A stretch of 64,000 nucleotides of DNA from a virus, in IMG/VR virus record IMGVR_UViG_3300021356_000017, positions 1 through 64,000 of that record. One strand, 5' to 3'. Positions 38,901-44,198 of this stretch are shown piece after piece; position 1 is the stretch's first letter, and the number at the start of each line of letters is the position of its first letter. The notes under the pieces were generated by a model, which was not told the DNA's origin, did not search any database, and saw only the letters and a list, made by a program, of their open reading frames with translations. The translations under genes and the position numbers were made by a program.

Positions 38901-40876
38901 ATTAGATTACCAGCAGGTACGGTCTTTTCAACCATCAACATAGGATTAGAAACACCCATGCTTGCACCAGTCAAGTCAATTGCATTGTAATGTATCTCTA
39001 CGAATGGTGCAAAGTCGTATGATGATGATAGTGCAGGTACATGCAATAACGCTACCCTACTTTCTGTTTCGGGAATCAAGTGATACAATCTAGTATCTGC
39101 ATTGATGGCTTCCTCGGCTGGTACAGGTCCTTTCAAGAAAAACGGTGAGAAATCAAAATTACTACCACCGATGGCAATCAATTCTTTCTTTGCCGCAGGT
39201 AGTCCATTGTTGATGATTGAGTTAACAGGTGACGAATTAGTTAGCCTTAGAATAGGTGACTCAAGAGTTTCAGTGTAAAAATCAATGAGTGAGTTCATCA
39301 CAAACATTTCATCAATATGTCTTGTAGACCCATCGTATGACATCTGTACAATGTCTGCGCTACCGTCTGCTTGTTGGTCTACTGTAAGGTCGCTAGGTTT
39401 AGGGAATCTTCGCATGTACTCATGCCCAGTAATATGAGAAAACATGTGTCTACCACTGTGTCCTACTTGGAACAGGGTGTCTAGTGTAGAAGGCCACTGT
39501 ACTGCAAAAGGATTGTTAGTGTCGGTAGTAGTGGTAGCCATGCGGCTAGAATATACAAGACCGTGGTTTTCAATGTCACTTTCATCAATTACCATTTGTC
39601 CGGTCTTATCGAATATCTGTGTACCGTAATGTGGTGGTTGATATGGCTTACCTGTACCGTTGTCTATCAGTAAGTCAGCCCCTACCACTACGAAATAGTT
39701 GTCAACATCAGTTGTACGAGAATGTAGAAAACCTCTCAATCCATTAGTTCCATTGATGAAATCTATGTGTATACTCGATATTGTGATAACACCAGTGCTA
39801 CCGTTGATGCTGTGAACTCTAACTCTCTCCGGCGGTTTTTGATTTGGCTTGTGTGTATTCCTGTTTATCGCACCGGGATTGATTAGAAGATTATACGGAG
39901 TATGTGCTACTGAAATAGTTGCCGCAGTACCCGGTGTAGAATAGTAGTCTACAACTTTGTATTTACCTGTGCTATACGGCGTTGCAGTGAAATCAGTGGT
40001 AGGAGATGAAGAATCATACGCTTTACCTGTGAGTCTAGCAATCAACTCTTGAGCATCACTGGCACTGACAGTCATAGTAGTTGTTGTACCATCTGCACTG
40101 GCTGAGAATGCAGTGAATGAGTATGATTTGTCAACGACATCTATCGGCTCTTCAAATCTAAACAATGCTTTACTTTCACTACTTTTTACGGGTATGGAAG
40201 GGTCAAGCATGTTTTCATCTCTTTGATTTGAGATGTGTATTGCCTCGATAGCCCCTCTAAATTCTCCACCTTTACCACCGAGATAAACAGGCGTAGTAGA
40301 CCTAGCCAGTGTTAATTCATCGTTAATCAGTTTCTCGGCTACGGTTTCACCGTTTACCGCAATGAATATTCTTGCATCTGCAACTCCCGCCACAACATGG
40401 TATAGTGGTCTATTGTTGAAGTTTAGATTAGTAGCATCACCATAGTTAGTAGTATCATATCGGTTGTAAGAATCGTGTACACCGCCGAAATCTTGAGGTG
40501 GATATACAACACCATCCCATCTTGTAGTAGCGTTAGTAGCAGTGCTAATAACATCCACAGAAGGACCAGCGATTGATTCAAGATATACTGTCAGTTTAGC
40601 AGGACCGGGTGTATCTACTGTACCAAACTCTAAGGTAAATTGGTTATCTCTATGAGCAATAACACCACCACAGTCGGGTACTACCCATGTTTCTATAACA
40701 AAATCAGTAGTTTCTTTATCGTTAATCGAAACAATATCTCCACTACCTTGTAGCGTGGAAGTCATGTGTTTACCTTCTTTAGAACCAGTAGATGTGAATC
40801 TACCTTGTGGTATAATGACAGAATCGCTAACGCCATCAAAAAAGAAGGCGTTACTGCTTCTACCTATTGCTACCAT
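23897..40876 (-). CDS. giant virion protein, 5,659 aa
   Basis: One unbroken frame of 17 kb encodes a protein of roughly 600 kDa. The first 250 residues (TTDFVIETWVVPDCGG, then IFIAVNGETV and YLGGKGGEF) look like a LamG/concanavalin lectin domain. Another jelly-roll-like stretch lies near residues 4285-4400 (GGAFSLMFETKVRYDG). Small beta-sandwich modules with xTITVDDARGF or VGMTVTGTGIP patterns appear near the C-terminal end. The composition is Gly, Ser, Thr, Asn and His rich, with no signal peptide and no membrane segment. It lies between tail protein and hub genes, so it is probably a tail-associated surface fibre or adhesin. Exact function unknown. Confidence 0.85.
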   Translation of the reverse strand: MVAIGRSSNAFFFDGVSDSVIIPQGRFTSTGSKEGKHMTSTLQGSGDIVSINDKETTDFVIETWVVPDCGGVIAHRDNQFTLEFGTVDTPGPAKLTVYLESIAGPSVDVISTATNATTRWDGVVYPPQDFGGVHDSYNRYDTTNYGDATNLNFNNRPLYHVVAGVADARIFIAVNGETVAEKLINDELTLARSTTPVYLGGKGGEFRGAIEAIHISNQRDENMLDPSIPVKSSESKALFRFEEPIDVVDKSYSFTAFSASADGTTTTMTVSASDAQELIARLTGKAYDSSSPTTDFTATPYSTGKYKVVDYYSTPGTAATISVAHTPYNLLINPGAINRNTHKPNQKPPERVRVHSINGSTGVITISSIHIDFINGTNGLRGFLHSRTTDVDNYFVVVGADLLIDNGTGKPYQPPHYGTQIFDKTGQMVIDESDIENHGLVYSSRMATTTTDTNNPFAVQWPSTLDTLFQVGHSGRHMFSHITGHEYMRRFPKPSDLTVDQQADGSADIVQMSYDGSTRHIDEMFVMNSLIDFYTETLESPILRLTNSSPVNSIINNGLPAAKKELIAIGGSNFDFSPFFLKGPVPAEEAINADTRLYHLIPETESRVALLHVPALSSSYDFAPFVEIHYNAIDLTGASMGVSNPMLMVEKTVPAGNLIVTGSTRVIDVITSDLANTTLYSPGGKITIEEAISGYGSLFSESHELIGDNTGGDDYDIELDYSKTPALYTPPASTDAEPASPPKPIKRSHNTGKHPSVYHKVCIEPNSSTADDTTTTTGGIEVVNPITEKSATAEFDISPTSSMRAFEMFDIIDNIIIDDEEGVLGDLYIQPSNKLRTNQLSQIRVSGDGDNPNIASIMYLMSRCRIRGVKSTDSPADNSSSTTVVATGIAESFVNENVSGIGSGSPDSHIVKEIEPNAPVVTVTLGGVGQGAMNTKPTFDPSPLMRLPGSTRRQCAVQAVSVKTNTGTKSMSVKPLNNGSPDLASWGTICFPKKGRIYLDSGASAEYDSKLGAGFLFSETDALANRTFVDGAGTAYSTFHAWCNAVGIYSQSSAGSYQISTNVFNDGDFGNDSLAQDGSTVNDRLFQSLDTVTHDYQLGTQFASTRAMVEIPVFPQQFFDHTELGIFPGPDNSMKLHIDATYTAQTWNPTPVGRRPDDIGVADKTKDSAHSYLINNQNHVNSATITEVVDETDQWKIYVSHPKMFPDASVTDEFLNLKGINRLRRVFLGSGAWAVYDNAPATAGFINIPKTATGGHHDGYTELFKQQATIGSKIYLAHGFRNETLLPLASDVESPSSDFEGRSPNYFDAANVMTQGGNLDYGLRQYVSAVEFKAGPLANPHAPRTQTRRATSRIVDVAESAVSGAGQSYNIVLEDASNFPDVPYSRDSSNNITFEQGDLIYIAEITQSGGTTKEVYYQGKLNSFDGDNTIQVLVYPGASLSIIGEEITLKRAGHNSGFSATYALTQEELDSCTFLPSTSAEQWTYAASYATSVSVVEITNAGNNRVGTANSIGVNIRKGDKIFSDDGTTIAYVGEVSKVESNLQLATNNTKITLTGNVVNAITSGWKIRVGTFSVVEDDHDALLNRSWYYPYAQGGLRNGDTVWMNMTLNNPHAVEGLFAKSRGVFNEALVWKGFNGGVGTLANRPRDSIPLENFLIGDSCLETAQNFAQHVNKTIEMNYEAMGLTASQAPVIAYVDPYMATEGHARVLLYDVGHDREFIAFHDIHMQVQSSAATPTIGFTRDITYDGGTEKLDKILMQVNGGAPHYLSTQIDVANGFPSENRFLRSTQQSKFIESAYAHDIPNSISDDLTGLSLSAQNKYTLANPLTLGNNPHKMGRGHGHFVHTGLYHEETSDTHTVGDSTLPRVQPAVASIYHANALHSLVRKESTGNLLLKALKSHRASQNPATHSLRDGSTAFDTPDGTRVISAFLCLKGKRNVTLDLADHDESRLQHLKHWTQMDFVRRMTIDLGEVGVKEGVTDIEAAAREMVRIINQGSALNGRTHARRPSHQYPGESEKLDLTRIGVRRDSANSEKDPTSPHINADFAATGSTYDPAPFWYEQIAFDTHDRGSHMGYVRAHIGRVVEDINGTEGFSIVIHSTIPGASGRNFAVWLDNSKGQSSYQPQFLIGHGGRFRNFWCQPDEVLGENMHPAPMPLNKHGRPFAPVTTLRELTPQEEPNEVLVSNHDVGTRMSDTANPIERNISARLGGISQNTVNDESFEAQSPSTTLSNGLRAGSTAAARINFGGLVASGVPGFSPVAGQHGLGRKGDRHFDVRYSEATQKGQTAPTDVLAYSGHVKATDVEDTSIGATPLYGFRFTDHRGQGYGIRYIYKEIGTKFANDLTTIPSTIEDEVCIFFDDKDVSLGGFTIGQHMLGYGDATGRLEINTSKMSENSWRGNRWRGVYAPDAGIACGLFYDASAKILYVKLEAPYDSGQELGNHPDVLGYMGFPKENGIVQLTDPFENTVTTAKGSVGNVFSYRTRTQTNTAGQSFGGVSGSNLHAFFGVEADSFTVSHSLNNIDTSAATLTDSTSTMFHASTDVTIAGIITPRLNWTTLVTDELLAAVTAEAINLADPNQEDGISFDCRDMYCADGRTFGEWGVAADAIKIRAINPQKGVRPLSTMFSASVHPDLGIEAPHLEYGEYEKLDERNNDSWVITASEAWNKPTSDADLDAHRSIDCGYIPNTVIQIRTKSRGYHTNTATPVLVDSYNDPVSTTKWANGLKGLDYTSKTGDHILPLLENPMVIYASHHHSSGKGTFTLKTGEKNTHLLVPASEYSNVDGNARLSSFSERRIIWHKENKFALMETENNNTAGDSTTKLCAYDVDGNAQFVAEYGSSSSNTDGLLMLHGNKIFSGMRYYGSVESEPITYFRGGRDSNDHGVPLYFGGGFSGVVLDVNDGSQNDYSDFYTHPYSKGPTGTAGIQNANEISTSYAILDCNALLAFFPGTAMLNQHRGSIHSPAYNKDSILSPDVDRGTHTKHTTTPAHVSARYTAGIVQQRSIPMVIRFPHQTARYTDHKNSVDYFTTYAIYGPGQAFPFTETTDADAAVEPHPGYVVTTGNSWSKVPYGENLPNDIKNSDGQYGPPSSTYQTNIHDNHWNTTFNWSPAEGIPSGNSGGPHFYGLAQGPAHGYHYGEHFNSRSASNITAGNIGEYKRAHPLQHCTVAYYGVAMSADMTYHMDGGYHPGGSWLDNQLSFNAPVENGDYRVAKINNDVNPTAFRVSGVLAKTMILGASAETSANFNREVIVVDGTRCQNGEELATIIGQAINENPGKGALKAMGGTFAPSMGNSMRQDRYGWVEMTFVVYQQNSGVAPDGGNIISTVNSKNYVEAYISGATQDTHEQIPASGWIRTDKGGRNPIDSNDTPMYGPYHSRDVFYDSGNSRWAVRFWLAPNRISGMALMEDVTTFYTQSGGATLTFPNPVTTPPTKVFVWSKAGVHYYNNYNDSTRKHMTQVHFNGLVDAIDRTRPAGAVGWAGERYSYLNSLRVGTEGYGAGLGAWYPKLGFSPYGSASSAMSTFGHLPHIAPMKLTPESLGPITSVDGNDTLITTPYDWDYNDTSTPSDWDLTYGAYSATGITYGTKPIHLRSTDNVTRSLHHPQGVFSRGFVVVSYEGELALIAKHDRDGIKATGDWLTVVSKTGQSVSASDAIKFAGTARWDERIHNASRFVAPANAGPNVEALIVDDTATPTADEPSAYTLHGSVSADTELVNAEPCFAKTGDIFFDLDESPASIFLTNDGDVERNLITDYDNSDDVWLGHTNAYKLGKRSPAKNFSVEHVVWKRMDGGNLSLPAVNARGMGSVPFITRVDSGTAYETGEKIYGINRFSFETTNSAMFPIIQAQELSHPQIAVQHPIELRNVLSIPNEEMQFAEVQVEDDTGQVHVVEGGSPFGTIVRTFNAVSDRSAEGLAPAVANSGVEPNMKVRLPDPDTIPGNIIVRSGFDRLQAYQNETMGSGGMIRPLSKDSLKHLFTDETKGPRLGGTFGDVNWEHISQSATGEAFPDPTYKGWETATGHAPLESSYELHDRTLFFHVTKCGNTHSHRYPNYYTHSAGITSNDLTAVSYSGTTLTVNANVDASLYDESIQDGRKFLRLYDPVTDRGGVASFTGISSATFIGCVGDADFAELITGDISTFKVVPSYYIPAGSTRFFASRRMRDHAEVSGNSPDMAHTQYFVGGSTELGNAVFSRPKMTPIPLPRMGHHFVNPTMAVLPGHFAHPAYQGLYNKHRAVRSATVQSDEYTIMEEQSLTNLKSDISTTLNNEINPLDGIAVIGSLNATPSGPSDIHGGAFSLMFETKVRYDGYGVLASVGTGGTNNSNGKHILSLEANATYTLNNHFPDPAEVGSYQIIIQPNIHKSQFIGFHSNGPADDLPDGTVEELTSQQVGLVVGIEYSTDRVDLILAEATMADTRGCEVFINELMIDHDPDYGSQFTNIPPLMLYNPFGVQGTESPAFVRRSLPYQPQMFIDTTPGMTTNIPWWSIAHRVGPDDSTAYGFRHLTHHKFDNYYEFIRANAGSIATQITLAGYPSTHPDVYSSILENVSVNPVCTVVSVTSTTITVDDARGFPKVPYYGNKLVYTDANGVRRTHTYTERSGLDSTNMNKPKLFTITAKSSFTSNLTAGTKLRLTRAYDSRPAFNILKDSQASMITRVLPQMLQGSRDTNSLHLADAFLCLWHPNLGRPHTFYSDASRTWLNPLTDRAINKEPLNSMPEHFETIHYHDATYYASTGPFGMERKTPHPVYKKAADVASNAVQYSSHVVATKTITVNNAFSISDGDNFILDGRVYTVNGAVSGGTTVVVDEVLPNEITSGSYILLGGDGTAATTATIIGTFTGGLSSAEYTFQGNVTGDDAGTRYTMLNMFWPCGSRGGPQVSRLDGYGFVSTSWSKPRNYNVGPVWQNDGGGIDIAGYDGDGDADDITTRPFGYRFGLRQPYNKPQWSTYGVRSFIENAVTSTNISSGYPHGPLVQQETETWTYAGGSSISNATYPNTYVGIMERQTNFSGMLGVDKYEWQVRYSEGTRFTRPFGCPVRTLRNFSTVIRDWWGDHNGKNLDMIEEAISYYLVDWWGNTRGEDVRRHPVRAFGIRPSWDAGDVYEYDRDNNRTPYARLYNNGSPVVNLKGLVDSSGDVSVSSGYNVPRFGGRLNNANNNNTDILVDVYMPTNAHRVGDDGNGRGLRYPTAFNEDILTDLDKPVHTTGVVLSHHTAEPILNDGFIRARNDVLQADEVPRGISARLNIAEDGLLKPEAVVSDRTETISGESPHKDAVSRSSPRIGLDTEYVEGVDENMIIINTEAHSLHADRNVGQRVIMQGGYTAGSQTLGNYDLSALTFAGNPQGGAMKLSHTSNFNPLGGTYIAETRNFVAPISDSGWGAFTDATCDTNHTSGLTDGSSTSVRHITMDSTAKLVVGMTVTGTGIPASATVAAINNATCFTLSADTTATNSNTTLVFGPPTGKGSNPYATSTFDSSSSQTNMVDKSIKYMMRPVRMLDKHHVEMFRPNNNLHSSAPQYGSNYFSATGGGKYGMYLYEVSNGRATGGGTYVRSTSPNANPPYAPAYVMSIGNSVTVPISKGPTIIGTAESSFDNTVLDNEITRVIMSENTLQHHRSDAPRRRSSVQGDKKQDRMDYSVKPRFSQSLHQKGHKGDVDYNSNDHSGDAS

Positions 40877-40884
40877 TTAATCAC

Positions 40885-42027
40885 CTAATAAATAAAGTCC
40901 ACAGGCACGAATTGAATAGTGTAACTGAACAGTGGTTCGCCGCCTATTTGATTGAAAGAGGCTTGGGTAATAGTTCCTTTGATACCCGTATATTTAGGTT
41001 TTGTAGCATTAAACACAGTTCCGACTGGTTCAGCGTTTGCTACTTCTTTTTCTTCTTTCAAAACACCCGGTCCAGTAGGCATGTAGAAGAGTGACGAGTT
41101 GCTGTTTACAGTAGAAGTAAATGGTATCTGTATACCAATAATGTAATCACCGTATCTACTACTTCTCCTTGCATTACCATCGGGGTTGTTATCACCACCG
41201 CCAAATATTCCTACATTTCTAAACCCAGCAAGTGATAATTTTTTTGTAACAGCGGTTGAAATTGTAAAATTATTTGAATTGTTTAATATAGCAAACAGTT
41301 CTGCTACTTTATCACCGGCGGATTTTGATTTACCTGCACTGGTTGTTTTTCCACCTGAAAATCTTTCATGTGAAACTTTTCTTTTTCTCCAACTGGAAAA
41401 GGATGGATGATTTTGATTTCCATCAGCCCCTTGATTACTCCATGTCATTTCCACAGCGGCGTTAGTGCCTCCAAATTCCGGAGTATATCTTGAAGCAGTC
41501 AAATTAGTTATGTTAGAGTTAATCAAATTCATAAGACTCAATGCTATATTTTCTTCGTCATCAAATGCATTAGTGCTAGTATTGTAAACTGAAACCCACC
41601 AATCAGTGCCACTTCCACCATGCGTAGAAGCACCTGCTCTTTTTACAAAATGCACCTTGTCGTTGTTATCATTTAGTCGTATGATAAAGTTAGATGTGGT
41701 ATATACTGATGAGTCTACAAAATCGCTACCATCGGCATCATATTGTGAAAGCCATGTTAAATCCAAATCGCCTCTTGTTCTTCCAAAATTCACTCTAGCA
41801 GAAGCCTCGGTTGCACCGGCAAGTTTTGGTAAATTATCCGAATCCGAAATTATTCCCTCAATGGAAATCAAAGCCTTTGGAAGATTGAGGTCAAAGGCAT
41901 ATCTGTTAGCACCTTTACCCGGTATAGCGTGTGGATTGATGCTTCTATCAACATTCAGTGTGATATTGGTAGCCATCAAATCAATGAGTTCTCCATCACT
42001 TCTCACTAGTCTAATAGGTGTGGACAT
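40885..42027 (-). CDS. tail protein following the tape measure
   Basis: The protein opens with IRLVRSDGELIDLMATNITLN and ends in a beta-rich segment (PLFSYTIQFVPVDFIY), with a basic insertion around residues 210-245. Its place just after the tape measure is that of a distal tail or tail-tip protein. ATG 42027 overlaps the tape-measure stop as TGATG and has GAGGTAGA about eight bases upstream. No family is recognised with confidence. Confidence 0.75.
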   Translation of the reverse strand: MSTPIRLVRSDGELIDLMATNITLNVDRSINPHAIPGKGANRYAFDLNLPKALISIEGIISDSDNLPKLAGATEASARVNFGRTRGDLDLTWLSQYDADGSDFVDSSVYTTSNFIIRLNDNNDKVHFVKRAGASTHGGSGTDWWVSVYNTSTNAFDDEENIALSLMNLINSNITNLTASRYTPEFGGTNAAVEMTWSNQGADGNQNHPSFSSWRKRKVSHERFSGGKTTSAGKSKSAGDKVAELFAILNNSNNFTISTAVTKKLSLAGFRNVGIFGGGDNNPDGNARRSSRYGDYIIGIQIPFTSTVNSNSSLFYMPTGPGVLKEEKEVANAEPVGTVFNATKPKYTGIKGTITQASFNQIGGEPLFSYTIQFVPVDFIY

Positions 42028-43031
42028 CAATATCTACCTCTCATCGTTGTTCCACCTAAGTTTCTTGCCAATTCCTGTTGTATCATGTTACCAATCTCAC
42101 GAGCGAGATTGCGCTTGTCAGTGCGGTCTGTTATACCGCTTGCATTGACAGTGATGTTGTATGTTCCTCCACCCATACCTGCACCACTTGGGTTGTTACG
42201 CTGAGTTAGAGGCACTACTGCCTCCGGTCCATCTTCACCAATCAAAGCAAGAGTAGGTTTACTCACTATACCACCCTTAGCCAGTCTTGGTATATCCGAC
42301 AATCCAGTAAGACTAGATATACTACCTATACCAAGTGGGAAGTCGAAACTTAATATGTCATTCACAGCATCAATGAGTAAGTTGATTGTATTCTTGATAG
42401 GTTGTAAAGCGGCAGTAAATGTGCTAGTTAGGCTGGTAAAGACAGTTGTTACATTGTCTAAGGCGAAGAACTCACTCAAGTTCTGCGGTATGATGTCTTT
42501 CCAATTCCAATCGGGCAAGAGTTCCTTCCAATTGAAATCTCCAATTAAAGTTCTAAAGTTGAATTTAGAACTTATTTTACCCCATGCTTCCGACATTTCA
42601 GCGGTAATTATTTGTCTAATAGTTTGGAAAGCATTAGCCGCTTTTTCTCCAATTGCTGAAAAAGTAAGGTTCTCTTTTATGAACTCACTTATTCCAATTA
42701 TCTTTTCAATTGCTTTGTCTTTGACATTTTTCCACAACACTGCTATTTTTTCTCTATAACCATCCCACATCGTGCCGATATTGGCTTTTATCTCAGCAAT
42801 TTTTTCACCAACAAATAATTGAATAGCATCCCAAACATCTGTTGCTCCTGCCTTAATACCTTCCCAAGATAAATTGTCAATAAAATCTCTAATTGGTTGA
42901 ATTACTTTATCGTTAAAATACTTCTTGAGTTGTGCGAATGCTTGCTGTGCCATTTTACCTGCTTGTACGAAACCCGGACCGATATTATTGACGAGTTGTG
43001 ACATGCTCGATAATGTGGTAATCAAACTCAT
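42027..43031 (-). CDS. short tail tape-measure protein
   Basis: The first 190 residues are amphipathic helices with regularly spaced aromatics. The C-terminus has LAKGGIVSKPTLALIGEDGP, EAVVPL and a final NITVNASGITD strand. That C-terminal block is a hallmark of tape-measure proteins. At 334 residues it is short; using the usual 1.5 angstrom per residue the tail would be about 50 nm. It follows the two tail-assembly chaperone frames, the classical order. No sheath gene is visible, so a short siphovirus-like tail is inferred. Confidence 0.85.
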   Translation of the reverse strand: MSLITTLSSMSQLVNNIGPGFVQAGKMAQQAFAQLKKYFNDKVIQPIRDFIDNLSWEGIKAGATDVWDAIQLFVGEKIAEIKANIGTMWDGYREKIAVLWKNVKDKAIEKIIGISEFIKENLTFSAIGEKAANAFQTIRQIITAEMSEAWGKISSKFNFRTLIGDFNWKELLPDWNWKDIIPQNLSEFFALDNVTTVFTSLTSTFTAALQPIKNTINLLIDAVNDILSFDFPLGIGSISSLTGLSDIPRLAKGGIVSKPTLALIGEDGPEAVVPLTQRNNPSGAGMGGGTYNITVNASGITDRTDKRNLAREIGNMIQQELARNLGGTTMRGRY

Positions 43032-43035
43032 TCTA

Positions 43036-43311
43036 TCACTCCCAATCTAAAAAACTATAATCCAGTGGTACTACTTCTCTATCGCCACTCTTTGCCTGTT
43101 GCTTCTTACGCTCTATCTCCTTATTATTTTCTTCTGTTGATACCATAGCCCATACGAGTGATTGTTTAAAGACGGCTTGAGGCATTTGATAGACTTCTAA
43201 CAAAGAAATGCTGAAATGTTTTGCGATAATGTAAGCCCAAAATTCTATTTGTGTTCCAAAATCTTCTGCACTATCGAATCTTTCTTTCTTTAGAAATCTC
43301 TCCACCCTCAA
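43036..43311 (-). CDS. tail-assembly chaperone, second frame (T-like)
   Basis: This frame has no ATG near its start; the first usable codon is TTG at 43311, overlapping the stop of the preceding frame. It is open upstream in the -1 frame through the G6 run at 43329-43334. The protein is helical (EFWAYIIAKHFSISLLEVYQ) and acidic-basic mixed. Position between tail tube and tape measure, together with the frame relation, fits the T part of a G-GT pair. It would be made mainly as a fusion of about 213 residues with the upstream frame. Confidence 0.7.
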   Translation of the reverse strand: MRVERFLKKERFDSAEDFGTQIEFWAYIIAKHFSISLLEVYQMPQAVFKQSLVWAMVSTEENNKEIERKKQQAKSGDREVVPLDYSFLDWE

Positions 43312-43676
43312 GCGGTCTGCTTCGTAAACCCCCCTTGAAGAGCCTCCGCCATGTCGTTTGGTTGTGGTAAAATCTTACTGATTTGTTCACCGACATAACC
43401 TTTCAAACTCAACAACTCATCTGTTGTCAGTTTAGGATTTGTATCTGTAATCCAATTGGAGAATGCAAATTCCCAGTACCCTGCTAAGTCTAATTCAACA
43501 TCGCCTTTTTCAACTCTAATCATTCGTTGTGCGGCGGCTTGGATGTCGAGAAACGATATATCTCTCACCCAAATCTCGATGACCTCAGCATCCTCATTCG
43601 GTGCTATCGGTATCGTGTGTTTCGTCTGCTGGTCGTTCTTCAATAACAGGTTCTTGTTCGCTACTACTTTGCTCAT
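43308..43676 (-). CDS. tail-assembly chaperone, first frame (G-like)
   Basis: ATG 43676 follows GGAGAGG at a good distance and is preferred over the TTG at 43691. The 122-residue product (AEVIEIWVRDISFLDIQAAA, then a helical part) is the size of phage G-type chaperones, which bind the tape measure while the tail grows. It ends just after the G6 slip site. The 5' part overlaps the SAP-domain gene by about 80 bases in another frame. Confidence 0.7.
   Translation of the reverse strand: MSKVVANKNLLLKNDQQTKHTIPIAPNEDAEVIEIWVRDISFLDIQAAAQRMIRVEKGDVELDLAGYWEFAFSNWITDTNPKLTTDELLSLKGYVGEQISKILPQPNDMAEALQGGFTKQTA
43329..43334 (-). other. candidate -1 frameshift site (six-G run)
   Basis: On the minus strand the end of the first chaperone frame reads CAA GGG GGG TTT. 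A tRNA on the second GGG can slip back one base and still pair fully. The -1 frame then continues GTT TAC GAA without a stop into the downstream frame. Frameshifting at this place in tail-chaperone genes is a general feature of long-tailed phages. The site here is a homopolymer, not a classical two-tRNA heptamer. Confidence 0.55.
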
Positions 43677-44190
43677 CTTGTTCCTCTCCAATGGATGCGG
43701 CTACCTCTTTGGTAGGGGCTTCCGAGTCATCTTCAAGGGCTACCTCTTCAGTAGGGCTATCCGATTCCTCAGTGGAATTGATACCTTCATCATTTTGCTT
43801 TAATCGCAAAATAATCTCGGCTTTTGTACCGTATACTGGTAGACCTCTTTCTTTACAAATATCTCTCAGTTCTGCTACGGTTAGTGAATCATACATCTGT
43901 AATTCTTGAGGGAATGGGTTATCGCTTACAGGTGCGACAACTAGAGGCTCTTCTTCGACCTCTTCCTCAACCACTTCTTCGACCACTTCTTCTACTACTT
44001 CTTCGACTGGCTCTTCCACTACTTCCTCAACTATCTCTACTGGTTTTAATTTCTCAGCAATTAAAGCATGAGTAGCGTGAATATCTAGTGCAGTGAATTC
44101 TTCTGTGTGTTCTATTCCGTTAACACTACAAGCCCATACAGCATAGTCTTCTGCTCCAAGTCTGCGGTATTTGTTTAGTGATGTCTTCAT
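43594..44190 (-). CDS. SAP-domain protein with Glu-Val repeat
   Basis: ATG 44190 follows GAGGGATTTT and is preferred over the TTG 12 bases earlier. Residues about 50-80 are a low-complexity VEEVVEEPVEEVVEE repeat. After it comes SLTVAELRDICKERGLPVYG and TKAEIILRLKQ, a typical SAP helix-extension-helix. The C-terminal 90 residues are acidic and disordered-looking. SAP domains usually bind DNA; here it sits between the tail tube and chaperone genes, so a virion or assembly role is possible. Confidence 0.75.
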   Translation of the reverse strand: MKTSLNKYRRLGAEDYAVWACSVNGIEHTEEFTALDIHATHALIAEKLKPVEIVEEVVEEPVEEVVEEVVEEVVEEEVEEEPLVVAPVSDNPFPQELQMYDSLTVAELRDICKERGLPVYGTKAEIILRLKQNDEGINSTEESDSPTEEVALEDDSEAPTKEVAASIGEEQDEQSSSEQEPVIEERPADETHDTDSTE

Positions 44191-44198
44191 AAAATCCC

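Noticed and set aside
23897-40876. Many open frames on the plus strand opposite the giant gene
   Set aside because: They lack ribosome-binding sites and domain patterns. They follow from the composition of the opposite strand and are shadows of one gene.
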